Made by a program: the position numbers and the translations under genes. Positions 53,339 through 61,942 of a stretch of 64,000 nt of DNA are shown piece by piece. The first letter of the stretch is position 1. Each line of letters starts with the position of its first letter. Source of the DNA: Actinoplanes solisilvae (GTDB taxonomy: Bacteria > Actinomycetota > Actinomycetes > Mycobacteriales > Micromonosporaceae); assembly GCF_003999975.1 (NCBI RefSeq), contig NZ_RJAC01000030.1, forward strand, positions 1-64,000. Reading direction: 5' to 3'. The notes beneath the pieces were generated by a model. That model did no database searches and was not told the DNA's origin. It saw only the letters and a program-made list of their open reading frames with translations.

Positions 53339-55690
53339 GTGACCACACGACCGGCACACAGGCCATGGCAGGACCCGGCGCTACCCGTCGGTGAGCGCGT
53401 CGACGCTCTTCTCGCCGAGATGACCCTCGAAGAGAAGATAGGCCAGTTGGGCAGCCGCTGGGTCGGAAACGACATGCAGGACGAGGAGACCGCCGACTCT
53501 GAAGAAACCCTCAACGTCGCTCCCATGCAGGACGTTTTCGCCGCATCCGGCACCATACCGCTCGAAGAGGCGAGTCGGCACGGTCTGGGCCACCTGACCC
53601 GGGTCTTCGGCAGCTATCCGCTCACTCCCGCCGAGGGCGCCGCCGAGGTCGTCCGCCAGCAGCACATCGTCCTGGCCAACTCGCGTCTCAGCATTCCCGC
53701 GATCGTGCACGAGGAATGCCTGACCGGCTTCACCACCTTCGGCGCCACGGTCTATCCGGCCGCCATCGCCTGGGGCGCCACCTTCGATCCCGAGCTGGTC
53801 GAGCGGATGGCCGCCGCGATCGGCCGCGACATGGCCGCGGTCGGCGTGCACCAGGGCCTGTCGCCGGTGCTCGACGTCGTACGCGACTACCGCTGGGGCC
53901 GCGTCGAGGAGACCATCGGCGAAGACCCGTACCTGGTGGGTCTGCTCGGGGCGGGCTATGTGCGCGGCCTGCAGAGCGCCGGGGTCATCGCCACGCTCAA
54001 GCACTTCGCGGGCTACTCGGCCTCGCGCGGGGCCCGCAACCACGGCCCGGTGCCGATGGGCCGGCGCGAGCTGCTCGACATCATCCTGCCGACCTTCGAG
54101 ACCGCGATCCGCGAGGCCGGCGCGGGCTCGGTGATGAACTCCTACTCGGACATCGACGGCCTGCCCGCCGTAGCCGACCCGTGGCTGTTCACCGAGCTGC
54201 TGCGCGACCGGTGGGGCTTCACCGGCACGGTCGTCTCCGACTACTGGGCCGTGCCGTTCCTGGCCAGCACCCACCACGTCGCCACCGACATGGTCGACGC
54301 GGGCATCCAGTCGCTGACCGCCGGCATCGACGTCGAGCTGCCCGACACGCTGGGCTTCAGCACCGACCTGATCGGCCGCGTGCCCGAGGAGCTGATCGAC
54401 CGGGCCGTGCGCCGCCTGCTGACCCACAAGGTCGAGCTGGGCCTGCTCGACGCGGACTGGACGCCGGAGAAGTCGGTCGCGGCGGCCGACGGCACCGACC
54501 TGGATTCCAGGGAGAACCGCGAACTGGCCCGCGAGCTGGCCGAACGCTCGATCGTCCTGCTCGACGCCGGCTCGGCGCTGCCGCTCGCCCCGGGCCTCAC
54601 GAAGATCGCGGTCGTCGGCCCGGCCGCGGCCGACCCTCGTACGTTCATGGGCTGTTACGCCTTCCCGAACCACGTGCTGCCGCGTTACCCCGACGCCGGT
54701 CTGGGCATCGAGGTGTCCACGGCCGTCGACGCGTTGCGCGCCGAGCTGCCCGACACCGAGATCGTGTACGAAAGGGGCTGCGCGGTCATCGGCGACGACC
54801 GCTCCGGTTTCGCCGCCGCCGTCGACGCCGCCCGCGACGCCGACCTGACCGTCGCGCTGGTCGGCGACCTGGCCGGCCTGTTCGGGCACGGCACCTCGGG
54901 CGAAGGCTGCGACGCCGAGGACCTGAGCCTGCCCGGCGTGCAGGGCGCCCTGATCGACGAGCTGCTCGCCACGGGTAAGCCGGTCGTCGTGGTCGTGGTC
55001 TCCGGACGGCCGTACGCCCTGGGGTCCGTTGCGGACAGGACGGCCGGGCTGGTGCAGGCGTTCATGCCGGGCGAGGAGGGTGGCGCCGCGATCGCGGGGA
55101 TCCTCTCGGGCCGCGTGAACCCGGGCGCCAAGCTGCCGGTGCAGATCCCGCGGCACGCGGGCGGGCAGCCCGGCACCTACCTGCAGCCTTCGCTGGGCGC
55201 CGAGAACACCGGCGTCAGCAACCTCGACCCGGCTCCGCTGTTCGCGTTCGGCCACGGCCGGTCGTACACGACGTTCGAAGTGGACGATCTGCGGATCAGC
55301 GCCACCGACGTGCCGACCGACGGCGAGTTCACCGTGACCGTACGGGTCTCCAACACGGGCGGGCGGGCCGGCGACGAGGTCGTACAGCTCTACCTGAAGG
55401 ACCTGGTCGCGCAGGTGACGCGGCCGGTCAAGCAGCTCACCGGGTTCGCCCGGGTGCCGCTCGAGGCGGGCGAGGCCAAGGACGTGACGTTCACGGTGCA
55501 CGCCGACCGCACCGCGTTCACCGGCCGCGACTTCTCCCGCGTCGTCGAGCCGGGCGACCTCGACGTGCTGGTCGGCACCTCGGCCGACGACCTGCCGTGC
55601 ACCGGCCGGGTCACCCTGACCGGCCCGCTGCGCGTGGTCGGCGACCGTGACCGGGTTCTGGTCACGCCGGTCGAGGTGCAGAAGATCTAG
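53339..55690 (+). CDS. Glycoside hydrolase family 3 beta-glucosidase/beta-xylosidase (BxlA-like)
   Basis: The 783-residue protein has the GH3 N-domain (EMTLEEKIGQLGSRWVG, WGRVEETIGEDPYLV, IATLKHFAGYSASRGARNHG, nucleophile in TGTVVSDYWAV near residue 301), the alpha/beta sandwich domain (VVVVVSGRPYAL, AFMPGEEGG) and a C-terminal Fn3-like domain. No signal peptide is present, so it cleaves imported disaccharides in the cytosol. The SRGARNHGPVPMG segment is typical of actinomycete BxlA. GAGGAG is 7 nt before GTG 53339. Its stop overlaps the convergent LuxR gene by 4 bp. Confidence 0.92.
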   Translation: MTTRPAHRPWQDPALPVGERVDALLAEMTLEEKIGQLGSRWVGNDMQDEETADSEETLNVAPMQDVFAASGTIPLEEASRHGLGHLTRVFGSYPLTPAEGAAEVVRQQHIVLANSRLSIPAIVHEECLTGFTTFGATVYPAAIAWGATFDPELVERMAAAIGRDMAAVGVHQGLSPVLDVVRDYRWGRVEETIGEDPYLVGLLGAGYVRGLQSAGVIATLKHFAGYSASRGARNHGPVPMGRRELLDIILPTFETAIREAGAGSVMNSYSDIDGLPAVADPWLFTELLRDRWGFTGTVVSDYWAVPFLASTHHVATDMVDAGIQSLTAGIDVELPDTLGFSTDLIGRVPEELIDRAVRRLLTHKVELGLLDADWTPEKSVAAADGTDLDSRENRELARELAERSIVLLDAGSALPLAPGLTKIAVVGPAAADPRTFMGCYAFPNHVLPRYPDAGLGIEVSTAVDALRAELPDTEIVYERGCAVIGDDRSGFAAAVDAARDADLTVALVGDLAGLFGHGTSGEGCDAEDLSLPGVQGALIDELLATGKPVVVVVVSGRPYALGSVADRTAGLVQAFMPGEEGGAAIAGILSGRVNPGAKLPVQIPRHAGGQPGTYLQPSLGAENTGVSNLDPAPLFAFGHGRSYTTFEVDDLRISATDVPTDGEFTVTVRVSNTGGRAGDEVVQLYLKDLVAQVTRPVKQLTGFARVPLEAGEAKDVTFTVHADRTAFTGRDFSRVVEPGDLDVLVGTSADDLPCTGRVTLTGPLRVVGDRDRVLVTPVEVQKI

Positions 55691-58356
55691 GCGAGCAACC
55701 GGGCCAGTTCGGTCCGGGACCGTACGCCGAGACGCGCGAAGACGTTGCGCAGGTGGTGATCGATCGTGCGGGGGCTCAGGTGCAGTTGCTGGGCCACCTC
55801 ACGGTTGGTCGCCCCCTCGGCGACCAGCCCGGCGATCCTCTCCTGCTGGGCGGTCAGCGGCGCGCGGTCGACCGGGCCGATCCGCTCCCCCGCCGCCCGC
55901 AGCTCACGGGCGGCCTGCTCGGCCCACGGCCGCGCGTCGAGCCGGTGGAACGTCGCGGCGCTGCGGCGCAGATGTTCGCGGGCCTCGGCCGGCCGACGAC
56001 GGCGGCGCAGGTGCCGGCCGTACAGAAGCTCGGTGTGGGCCCGCGCGAAACCGGGTTCAGCGGCGCGGGCGTGCCAGCCCAGAGCCTCGCGGAAGTGCTC
56101 GTCGGCCGCCTCGGTCTCGGTCAGCGCCCGGCACCGGCTGCGTAACGCCAGCCATCCCGGCTGTCCCGTGCGGCCCGCCCACCGGTCGAAGGCCTCGCCG
56201 CCCGCGCCGGTGGCCTCGACGAGATGCGGGGCGATCGCCACTCGCAAGGTCATCGATCCGTCGCCCCCGGCGATCCGCAGCAGTCGTCCGGCGGCGGCTT
56301 CAGGCCGGCCGTCGACGAGGTCGAGCAGCGCTTCGGCCCAGTCGCTGAGTGCCCGAATCTCCCCGGCGACGTGCCCGAGTGTGTCGATCCGCTCGCGTCC
56401 GGTCTCGCGGTCGCCGGCCAACGCGGCCAGCAGGGCGAGCAGGGCCAGGTGGGCATCGGCCAGTTCGGGCCGTCCGGCGCCCCGGGCGACGGCCAGCCCG
56501 TCCAGGGCCGCCTCGGTCGCCTCGTCATATCGACCGGCCGCCATCTCCGCGAACGCGGCCGATTCCAGCGCCTCAGGAACCATGAAGGCGTTCCCCCGCG
56601 TACGGGCGGAGGCCGCGGCCCGGTGCCCCAGGCGCGCCGCCCGTTCGCCCTGCCCCAGCAGGATTCCCGTGTTCGCCGCACGCACGAGCGCGACGGGATC
56701 GGTGACGTGCTCGGCGAGCCGCAACACCTCGCGCAGGTGACCGAAGGCCGCGTCGTCGGCCCCGCTCATCAGGTCGGCCACCCCGACGACCTGGTGCAGC
56801 GCCATCGCGTGCCCGGTGCCTCCGAGAGGCCAGCGGGCCGCGGCCTGGCGGGCGAGGGCGGGATAGCGGCCCGGTTCGCCGGTGCGCCCGCACGCCTCCC
56901 CCGCGACGAGCAGCGCGTCGAGGGTCCCGGCCGGGTCGGTCGGCAGAAGCTCGGCGGCCACGTCGAGCAGCACGTCACGCGACTCGGCGGGCGCGCGCCG
57001 CACCCGCATCTCGGCGATCAGTCCTCGGGCCCGCGACCGCACCACGGCACTGCCCCGCAGCCGGGACGCCCGCTGCAACAGTGGCCGGGCGTCGCGGGGT
57101 CGTCCGGCCGCCATCGCCGACCGCGCTGCGGCCAGCAGAGCCCCCGCCGACGCCACCGGATCGCTGCTCAGCCCGGCGGCCCGGCGTCGTCCCTCGAACG
57201 CCTCGCGGGCGGGCGCGGACTCGCTGGCCTCCAGCAGCTCGCGGGCCAGCTCGTCGTCGTGGCCGGGGACGAGGGCCGCCCGATGCAGGAGCGACCGCAG
57301 CCGATGGCCGCGGTCGCCAAGCACTCCGGCCAGCAGTTCGTGCGCCCGGTGCCGCTGCCCGATCGGCGCCTCGTCATGGACGACCGACCGCAACACGGCC
57401 GGGGTGAACCGCACCCCGGCCGCCGACACGGCGATGAGCCCGGCCCGCTCGGCGGGTTCGAGGTCGCCCAGCGTCGCCCGGTCGCCGGAGGCGTCGAGCA
57501 GGTCGCCCGGGTGGGCCTGCGGATCGGTGGCGGCCAGCAGGAGCAGGTGGCGGGTTCGGGGTGGGAGGGATTCGAGGGCGGCGCGGCCCCGCAGCCGCAG
57601 GGTGCTGTCCGCCGGCAGGGCGGTGGGTGCCGGGGCGAGGCCGCGCCGCTGTTCGGGGGTGAGGGTGGTGACGAGGTCGACCAGGGCGGCCGGGTGGCCG
57701 GCGGCCAGCTCGACGAGGGCGGCCGCGACGTCGGGGGTCAGGTCGGGGGCGCGGGCGGCGAGCAGGCGATGGCCGGCGTCCTCGTCCAGTGCCGTCAGGC
57801 GCAGCAGGGGAAGGCCGGACGCGGCGGCGTGACCACGCGCGCTCGTGGCGACGGCGGCCAGCAGGACGACGGGCAGGCCCGCGAGGCGGCGGGCGAGCAG
57901 CCGGAACAGCAGCCAGGACGGCGGGTCGAGCCGGTCCGCGTCGTCCACGACGATCAGCATCGGCCCGTCAGCGGCGGCCAGACGTAGCAGTGCCAGCGTG
58001 CTGACGCCCAGCATCAACGGCCCGGCCGGCGACTCGCGTCCGGCGAGGACGTCGATCAGCGGGGCGCGCTGGGCGGCGGGCAACCTGTCGACGTGGGCGG
58101 CGAGCGGTTCGAGCAGTCGTTGCAGGCCGCCGAGGGCCAGCCCCGCCTCGTCCTCGTGGCCTGGAACGACGACGGGCCGCATCCCGGCCGCCGCGACGGC
58201 GCGCAACAGGCTCGATCGCCCCTCGCCGTAGCCACCGGCGATCACCAGCGCGCCGCCGTGGCCCTGCCTCGCGGCCGCGAGCAGGGCATGGATCACGGCC
58301 AGCTCGGCGTCGCGGCCGACCGGCGAAACTTCATGCACTGCCGGTGCATTAAGCAT
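55687..58356 (-). CDS. LAL-type LuxR-family regulator (large ATP-binding)
   Basis: The 889-residue protein has an N-terminal AAA/NTPase domain (VGRDAELAVI, P-loop IAGGYGEGRSSLL, LIVVDDADRLDPPSWLLFRL), a long TPR-like helical middle and a C-terminal LuxR HTH (LTAQQERIAGLVAEGATNRE, VAQQLHLSPRTIDHHLRNVF, ARLGVRSRTELARLL). The P-loop ends GRSS rather than GKS/T, a common variation in LALs. Such proteins activate sugar or secondary-metabolite genes. It is divergent from the cutinase gene. ATG 58356 gives the best N-terminus; an ATG at 58428 is also in frame. Confidence 0.92.
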   Translation of the reverse strand: MLNAPAVHEVSPVGRDAELAVIHALLAAARQGHGGALVIAGGYGEGRSSLLRAVAAAGMRPVVVPGHEDEAGLALGGLQRLLEPLAAHVDRLPAAQRAPLIDVLAGRESPAGPLMLGVSTLALLRLAAADGPMLIVVDDADRLDPPSWLLFRLLARRLAGLPVVLLAAVATSARGHAAASGLPLLRLTALDEDAGHRLLAARAPDLTPDVAAALVELAAGHPAALVDLVTTLTPEQRRGLAPAPTALPADSTLRLRGRAALESLPPRTRHLLLLAATDPQAHPGDLLDASGDRATLGDLEPAERAGLIAVSAAGVRFTPAVLRSVVHDEAPIGQRHRAHELLAGVLGDRGHRLRSLLHRAALVPGHDDELARELLEASESAPAREAFEGRRRAAGLSSDPVASAGALLAAARSAMAAGRPRDARPLLQRASRLRGSAVVRSRARGLIAEMRVRRAPAESRDVLLDVAAELLPTDPAGTLDALLVAGEACGRTGEPGRYPALARQAAARWPLGGTGHAMALHQVVGVADLMSGADDAAFGHLREVLRLAEHVTDPVALVRAANTGILLGQGERAARLGHRAAASARTRGNAFMVPEALESAAFAEMAAGRYDEATEAALDGLAVARGAGRPELADAHLALLALLAALAGDRETGRERIDTLGHVAGEIRALSDWAEALLDLVDGRPEAAAGRLLRIAGGDGSMTLRVAIAPHLVEATGAGGEAFDRWAGRTGQPGWLALRSRCRALTETEAADEHFREALGWHARAAEPGFARAHTELLYGRHLRRRRRPAEAREHLRRSAATFHRLDARPWAEQAARELRAAGERIGPVDRAPLTAQQERIAGLVAEGATNREVAQQLHLSPRTIDHHLRNVFARLGVRSRTELARLLA

Positions 58357-58407
58357 GCGGTGAGTCTGTCCACCCAGATCGGAGCGGGGAAGGCATCGAC
58401 GAGGACT

Positions 58408-58426
58408 TTTCGATTGACGAAATTTC
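58408..58426. promoter_or_regulatory. TTTCG/CGAAA inverted repeat in the LuxR-cutinase intergenic region
   Basis: TTTCG (58408-58412) and CGAAA (58418-58422) form an inverted repeat with a 5-bp gap, overlapping the palindrome GAAATTTC (58419-58426). It resembles rearranged halves of the operator used in the neighbouring sugar locus. Role unproven. Confidence 0.4.
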
Positions 58427-58538
58427 ACCCGTGTTAACGGGCCGTTGCGAGAAGGCCGGTGGTTTCACCGATGCGCACCGTCGGCAGCCGCGCAAACACT
58501 GACCGCCATCAATTCCCTATCCCCCGGGAGCGTGTCAG

Positions 58539-59420
58539 GTGCAGCAGGTACTTCAATCCCGCCGGCCTCGCCGGATGTTCCTCGCGATGGCCGCGGCGGC
58601 CGCGCTCGCGGTCGGGCTCGGCGCGGCGCCGGCCCAGGCAGCCGACAACCCGTACGAGCGTGGCCCCGCCCCGACGGTCTCCTCGCTCGACGCCGGCCGC
58701 GGCCCCTACTCGGTCGCCACCGAGAACGTGTCGTCGCTGGTCAGCGGCTTCGGCGGCGGCACGATCTACTACCCGACGACCACCAGCGACGGTACGTTCG
58801 GCGCGGTCGCGATCTCGCCCGGCTTCACCGCCCGCTGGTCGAGCATCTCGTGGCTGGGTCCGCGCATCGCGTCGCACGGCTTCGTCGTGATCGGCATCGA
58901 GACCAACACCCTCTACGACCAGCCCGGCCAGCGCGGCGACCAGTTGCTGGCGGCGCTGGACTACCTGACCCGGTCGAGCGGGGTGCGTTCGCGCGTCGAC
59001 GCGAGCCGGCTGGCGGTGGCGGGTCACTCGATGGGCGGGGGCGGCAGCCTCGAAGCCTCCCGCACTCGCCCGTCACTGCAGGCCGCCGTACCGCTGGCGC
59101 CCTGGAACGCCACCAAGAGCTGGTCGACGCTGCGGGTGCCGACCCTGATCATCGGTGGGGAGAGAGACTCGATCGCCCCGGTCGCGTCGCACTCGATCCC
59201 GTTCTACAACTCGATCCCGTCGGCCAGCGAGAAGGGCTACCTGGAGCTGAACAACGCCAGCCACTTCTTCCCGCAGTCGGTCGACACGCTGACCGGGCGC
59301 CTCGGGGTGGCCTGGCTGAAGCGGTTCGTCGACAACGACACCCGCTACGACCAGTTCATCTGCCCGGGCCCGTCCAGCAGTGGGGTCTCGGACTATCGCA
59401 ACACCTGCCCCCTGAGCTGA
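58539..59420 (+). CDS. Secreted cutinase / polyester (PET) hydrolase family enzyme
   Basis: The 293-residue preprotein has a signal peptide ending AQA (cleavage about 34) and a mature part that follows Thermobifida-type cutinases closely: DNPYERGPAPT, SGFGGGTIYYP, FGAVAISPGFTARWSS, RIASHGFVVIGIETNT, VAGHSMGGGGS (Ser164), PTLIIGGERDSIAPV (Asp210), ELNNASHFFPQ (His242), AWLKRFVDNDTRYDQF and two Cys (275, 290) for the C-terminal disulphide. It would hydrolyse cutin and probably synthetic polyesters outside the cell. GGGAG precedes GTG 58539. A strong hairpin follows the stop. Confidence 0.92.
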   Translation: MQQVLQSRRPRRMFLAMAAAAALAVGLGAAPAQAADNPYERGPAPTVSSLDAGRGPYSVATENVSSLVSGFGGGTIYYPTTTSDGTFGAVAISPGFTARWSSISWLGPRIASHGFVVIGIETNTLYDQPGQRGDQLLAALDYLTRSSGVRSRVDASRLAVAGHSMGGGGSLEASRTRPSLQAAVPLAPWNATKSWSTLRVPTLIIGGERDSIAPVASHSIPFYNSIPSASEKGYLELNNASHFFPQSVDTLTGRLGVAWLKRFVDNDTRYDQFICPGPSSSGVSDYRNTCPLS

Positions 59421-59437
59421 TCGGGGCGCGTTGACAG

Positions 59438-59467
59438 CCGGCCGGCGGGCGGACCCCCGCCGGCCGG
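59438..59467 (+). terminator. Terminator after the cutinase gene
   Basis: CCGGCCGGCGGG (59438-59449) pairs perfectly with CCCGCCGGCCGG (59456-59467) around a 6-nt loop, 18 bp after the cutinase stop and 23 bp before the next start. No U-run follows. Confidence 0.85.
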
Positions 59468-59490
59468 TGTGCGGCGCTATTCTGCCGCGG

Positions 59491-60504
59491 ATGACTGTGA
59501 AGCGTGGCCGGCCGCCCGGAATGATGGACGTCGCCCGTCTGGCGGGGGTGTCCCACCAGACCGTGTCGCGCGTGCTCAACGAGCACCCCAACGTCAGCGA
59601 ACCGACCCGGCTCAAGGTGCGGGCCGCCATCGCCGAGCTCGGCTACCGGCCCGACCGTGCCGCGCGTGCCCTGGTCACCGGCACGTCCAAGGTGATCGGT
59701 GTCGTCGCCCAGAACTCCTCGCTGTACGGGCCCGCGTCGATGCTCACCGCGTTCGAGGAGGCGGCCCAGGCCACCGGCTTCGCGGTCAACGTCGGCAGCG
59801 TCCGCAGCCTCGACGAGCGCTCGATCGCCGACGCGGTCGAACGCCACCTCGACCAGCGCGTCGCCGGCCTGGTCGTCATCGCCCCCGTCGCGAGCGCGAG
59901 CCCCGCCCTGGCCAAGCTGCCGGGCGACGTGCCGCTGGTGACCATCGACGGCGACCCGGCCAGCCTGTCCACCCTGGTCACGATCGACCAGGTCGCGGGG
60001 GCCCGCGCCGCCACCGAACACCTGCTGTCCCAGGGCCACGCGTCGGTGTGGCACATCGCCGGGCCGGCCGACTGGTTCGACGCCGCGGGCCGCGCCCAGG
60101 GCTGGGAGGCGGCGCTGCGCGAAGCCGGCCGCGAGGTTCCGCCGCTGCTCACCGGCGACTGGAGCGCCGCGTCGGGCTACCGCAACGGACAGTTGCTGGC
60201 CCGCCTGCCCGAGGTGACCGCGGTCTTCGCGGCCAACGACCACATCGCGCTCGGGTTGCTGCGGGCGCTCAACGAGCAGGGCCGCCGGGTGCCGGCCGAC
60301 GTGAGCATCGTGGGCTTCGACGACGTGCCCGAGGCCGGGTTCTACAACCCGCCGCTGACCACAGTGCGCCCCGACTTCGACGCCGTCGCCGCCGCGGCCC
60401 TCGAGCTGCTGCTGGCCCAGATCGAGTCGGGCGTGCCCGGCTCCGACCGCCGCACGATCGCCCCCGACCTCGTCGTCCGCGAGAGCGTCGCACCCCCGGC
60501 GTAG
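59491..60504 (+). CDS. LacI-family transcriptional regulator
   Basis: The 337-residue protein starts MTVKRGRPPGMMDVARLAGV, with HTH SHQTVSRVLNEHPNVS, hinge YRPDRAARALVTG and the sugar-binding domain ending SIVGFDDVPEAGFYNPPLTT, VRPDFD. It is the second LacI regulator in the island, in tandem behind the cutinase gene, but separated by a terminator. Its ligand and targets are unknown; control of the cutinase or of a distant sugar operon is possible. Confidence 0.9.
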   Translation: MTVKRGRPPGMMDVARLAGVSHQTVSRVLNEHPNVSEPTRLKVRAAIAELGYRPDRAARALVTGTSKVIGVVAQNSSLYGPASMLTAFEEAAQATGFAVNVGSVRSLDERSIADAVERHLDQRVAGLVVIAPVASASPALAKLPGDVPLVTIDGDPASLSTLVTIDQVAGARAATEHLLSQGHASVWHIAGPADWFDAAGRAQGWEAALREAGREVPPLLTGDWSAASGYRNGQLLARLPEVTAVFAANDHIALGLLRALNEQGRRVPADVSIVGFDDVPEAGFYNPPLTTVRPDFDAVAAAALELLLAQIESGVPGSDRRTIAPDLVVRESVAPPA

Positions 60505-60514
60505 TCTCTTTCAG

Positions 60515-61528
60515 GTGCCGCGCCCCGACCCGCTCCTGCTCGTCCTCGACGGCAACAGTCTGCTGCACCGCGCCTACCACGCCGGTGCGGGCGACGGCTG
60601 GGCCGACGACGACGGCAACCCCATCTGGGCGTTGCGCGGCCTGGTCGGCTATCTGGCCCGGGCCGCGGCCCATCTGCGGCCCGACGCGGTCGTGGTCGGC
60701 TTCGACTGCCCCGACGAGTCGGCCCGCCGCAGCGACTACCCGCCCTACAAGGCCCACCGCCCCGACAAGGCCGAAGACCTGACCGCCCAGCTGCTGGCCG
60801 CGCCGGCCCTGCTGCGCGACGCCGGGGTGTGCGTGGTCGTCCCCCGCGCCTACGAGGCCGACGACGTGCTGGCCAGCGCTGCGGCCTCGGCCCGGGGCGC
60901 GGGCTGGCGCTCGGTGCTGATGACCAGCGACCGCGACGCGTTCGCCCTGATCGACGAGGCCACGTCGGTGCTGCGCGTGCGCAACGGCGGCTTCGGCGAG
61001 GCCGTGCTGATCGACGCCGCCGGCCTGCCCGAGCTCTACGGCGTCCACGCCTGGCAATACCGCGACTTCGCCGCCCTGCGAGGAGACCCTTCCGACAACC
61101 TCCATGGCGTACGCCGTTTCGGCGCGGCCACCGCGGCCAAGCTGCTCGCCGCGTTCGGCACGGTCGAGGCCGCGTGGGAGGCGGGCGCCGCCCTGATCCG
61201 CGAAACCGTCGGCGACCACGCCGCGACCCACTTCACGGCCCCCGCCGCCCGCGAGATCGTCGACCGCAACCGCCGCCTGATGAGCATGCGCCACGACCTG
61301 CCCATCCCCGACCTGGCCACGGCCCGCATCCCGCTCGACCGCTTCGCGATGCGCCGCGCCCTGCGCGCCCGCGGCATCAACCTGGGCCCGTCGCTGTGGG
61401 CCCTGACCGGCGGCGCGCCCCCGGCCGCCCCCGACGCCGACCCCACCCCCGAGTTTCACCCCTGGGTCTTCCGGGGCAGCCTGGCCGCCCGCCGCGAGCC
61501 CACCCCAGGCCAACTGGCCCTCTTCTAG
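60515..61528 (+). CDS. Stand-alone 5'-3' exonuclease (DNA polymerase I N-domain-like, FEN family)
   Basis: The 337-residue protein has the PIN-like FEN nuclease motifs LLVLDGNSLLHRAYHA, VVGFDCPDESARRSDYPPYK, PRAYEADDVLASAAA, LMTSDRDAFALI and LRGDPSDNLHGVRRFG (H3TH), with the metal Asp/Glu set intact. No polymerase domain follows. The C-terminus ends PGQLALF, resembling the beta-clamp-binding pentapeptide QLxLF. It would process flaps or 5' ends in repair/replication. GTG 60515 is 10 bp after the LacI stop. Confidence 0.88.
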   Translation: MPRPDPLLLVLDGNSLLHRAYHAGAGDGWADDDGNPIWALRGLVGYLARAAAHLRPDAVVVGFDCPDESARRSDYPPYKAHRPDKAEDLTAQLLAAPALLRDAGVCVVVPRAYEADDVLASAAASARGAGWRSVLMTSDRDAFALIDEATSVLRVRNGGFGEAVLIDAAGLPELYGVHAWQYRDFAALRGDPSDNLHGVRRFGAATAAKLLAAFGTVEAAWEAGAALIRETVGDHAATHFTAPAAREIVDRNRRLMSMRHDLPIPDLATARIPLDRFAMRRALRARGINLGPSLWALTGGAPPAAPDADPTPEFHPWVFRGSLAARREPTPGQLALF

Positions 61529-61565
61529 CCCGGCCACGCACTCCACAGCGCGCCCCTGCGGCGCT

Positions 61566-61671
61566 CAGTCCCGGCCGCGCGGCGCTCAGTCCCGGCCCCG
61601 CGCCGCCCAGTCCCGGCCCCGCGCCGCCCAGTCCCGGCCCCGCGCCGCCCAGTCCCGGCCCCCGCGCCGCC
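61566..61671. repeat. 21-bp tandem repeat downstream of the exonuclease gene
   Basis: Five consecutive units of CAGTCCCGGCCCCGCGCCGCC, three identical, one diverged first copy and one 22-bp last copy, lie in the 414-bp gap 61529-61942. The rest of that gap is non-coding apart from the transporter promoter region. Confidence 0.9.
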
Positions 61672-61859
61672 CGGACCCGTCGCTCGCGACCGCGCTGTCC
61701 CCGATCGCGCGTCCCCCCGAAAACCCGTACCGGAGCGCCCACTCCGCCTCGATCAGTGCGAATCCGACATCGGCACCCCTCCGCGACCAGGGCATTAGCA
61801 CTTCTCACCCATCCGTTGCCAGTGATGCAGCGAACTCCTAGTTGCCATCTCACGTTCAT

Positions 61860-61876
61860 TTGCCAAGACTTTGCAA
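61860..61876. promoter_or_regulatory. Nur (nickel-uptake regulator) box
   Basis: TTGCCA-AGACT-TTGCAA matches the Streptomyces Nur box tTGCaa-N5-ttGCAA at 11 of 12 arm positions and is a near-perfect palindrome. TTGCAA (61871-61876) with TAAGCT (61893-61898) 16 bp further forms a candidate promoter, so a bound Nur would cover the -35. Two further TTGCCA words precede at 61816 and 61842. Confidence 0.78.
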
Positions 61877-61942
61877 CAGCGGGGGATATTCCTAAGCTTG
61901 CGATCAAGATCCACTTGGGGAGGCGTCATGGAGACGACGGCG

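Noticed and set aside
48656..60504. Secondary-metabolite gene cluster around the LAL regulator
   Set aside because: No PKS, NRPS, terpene or RiPP genes; the content is a glycan/polyester utilisation island.
61777..61942. Cobalamin riboswitch before the Cbi-type transporter
   Set aside because: No recognisable B12-box (GCCACTG-type) or supporting stem pattern was seen; a Nur box explains the leader better. A covariance-model search would settle it.
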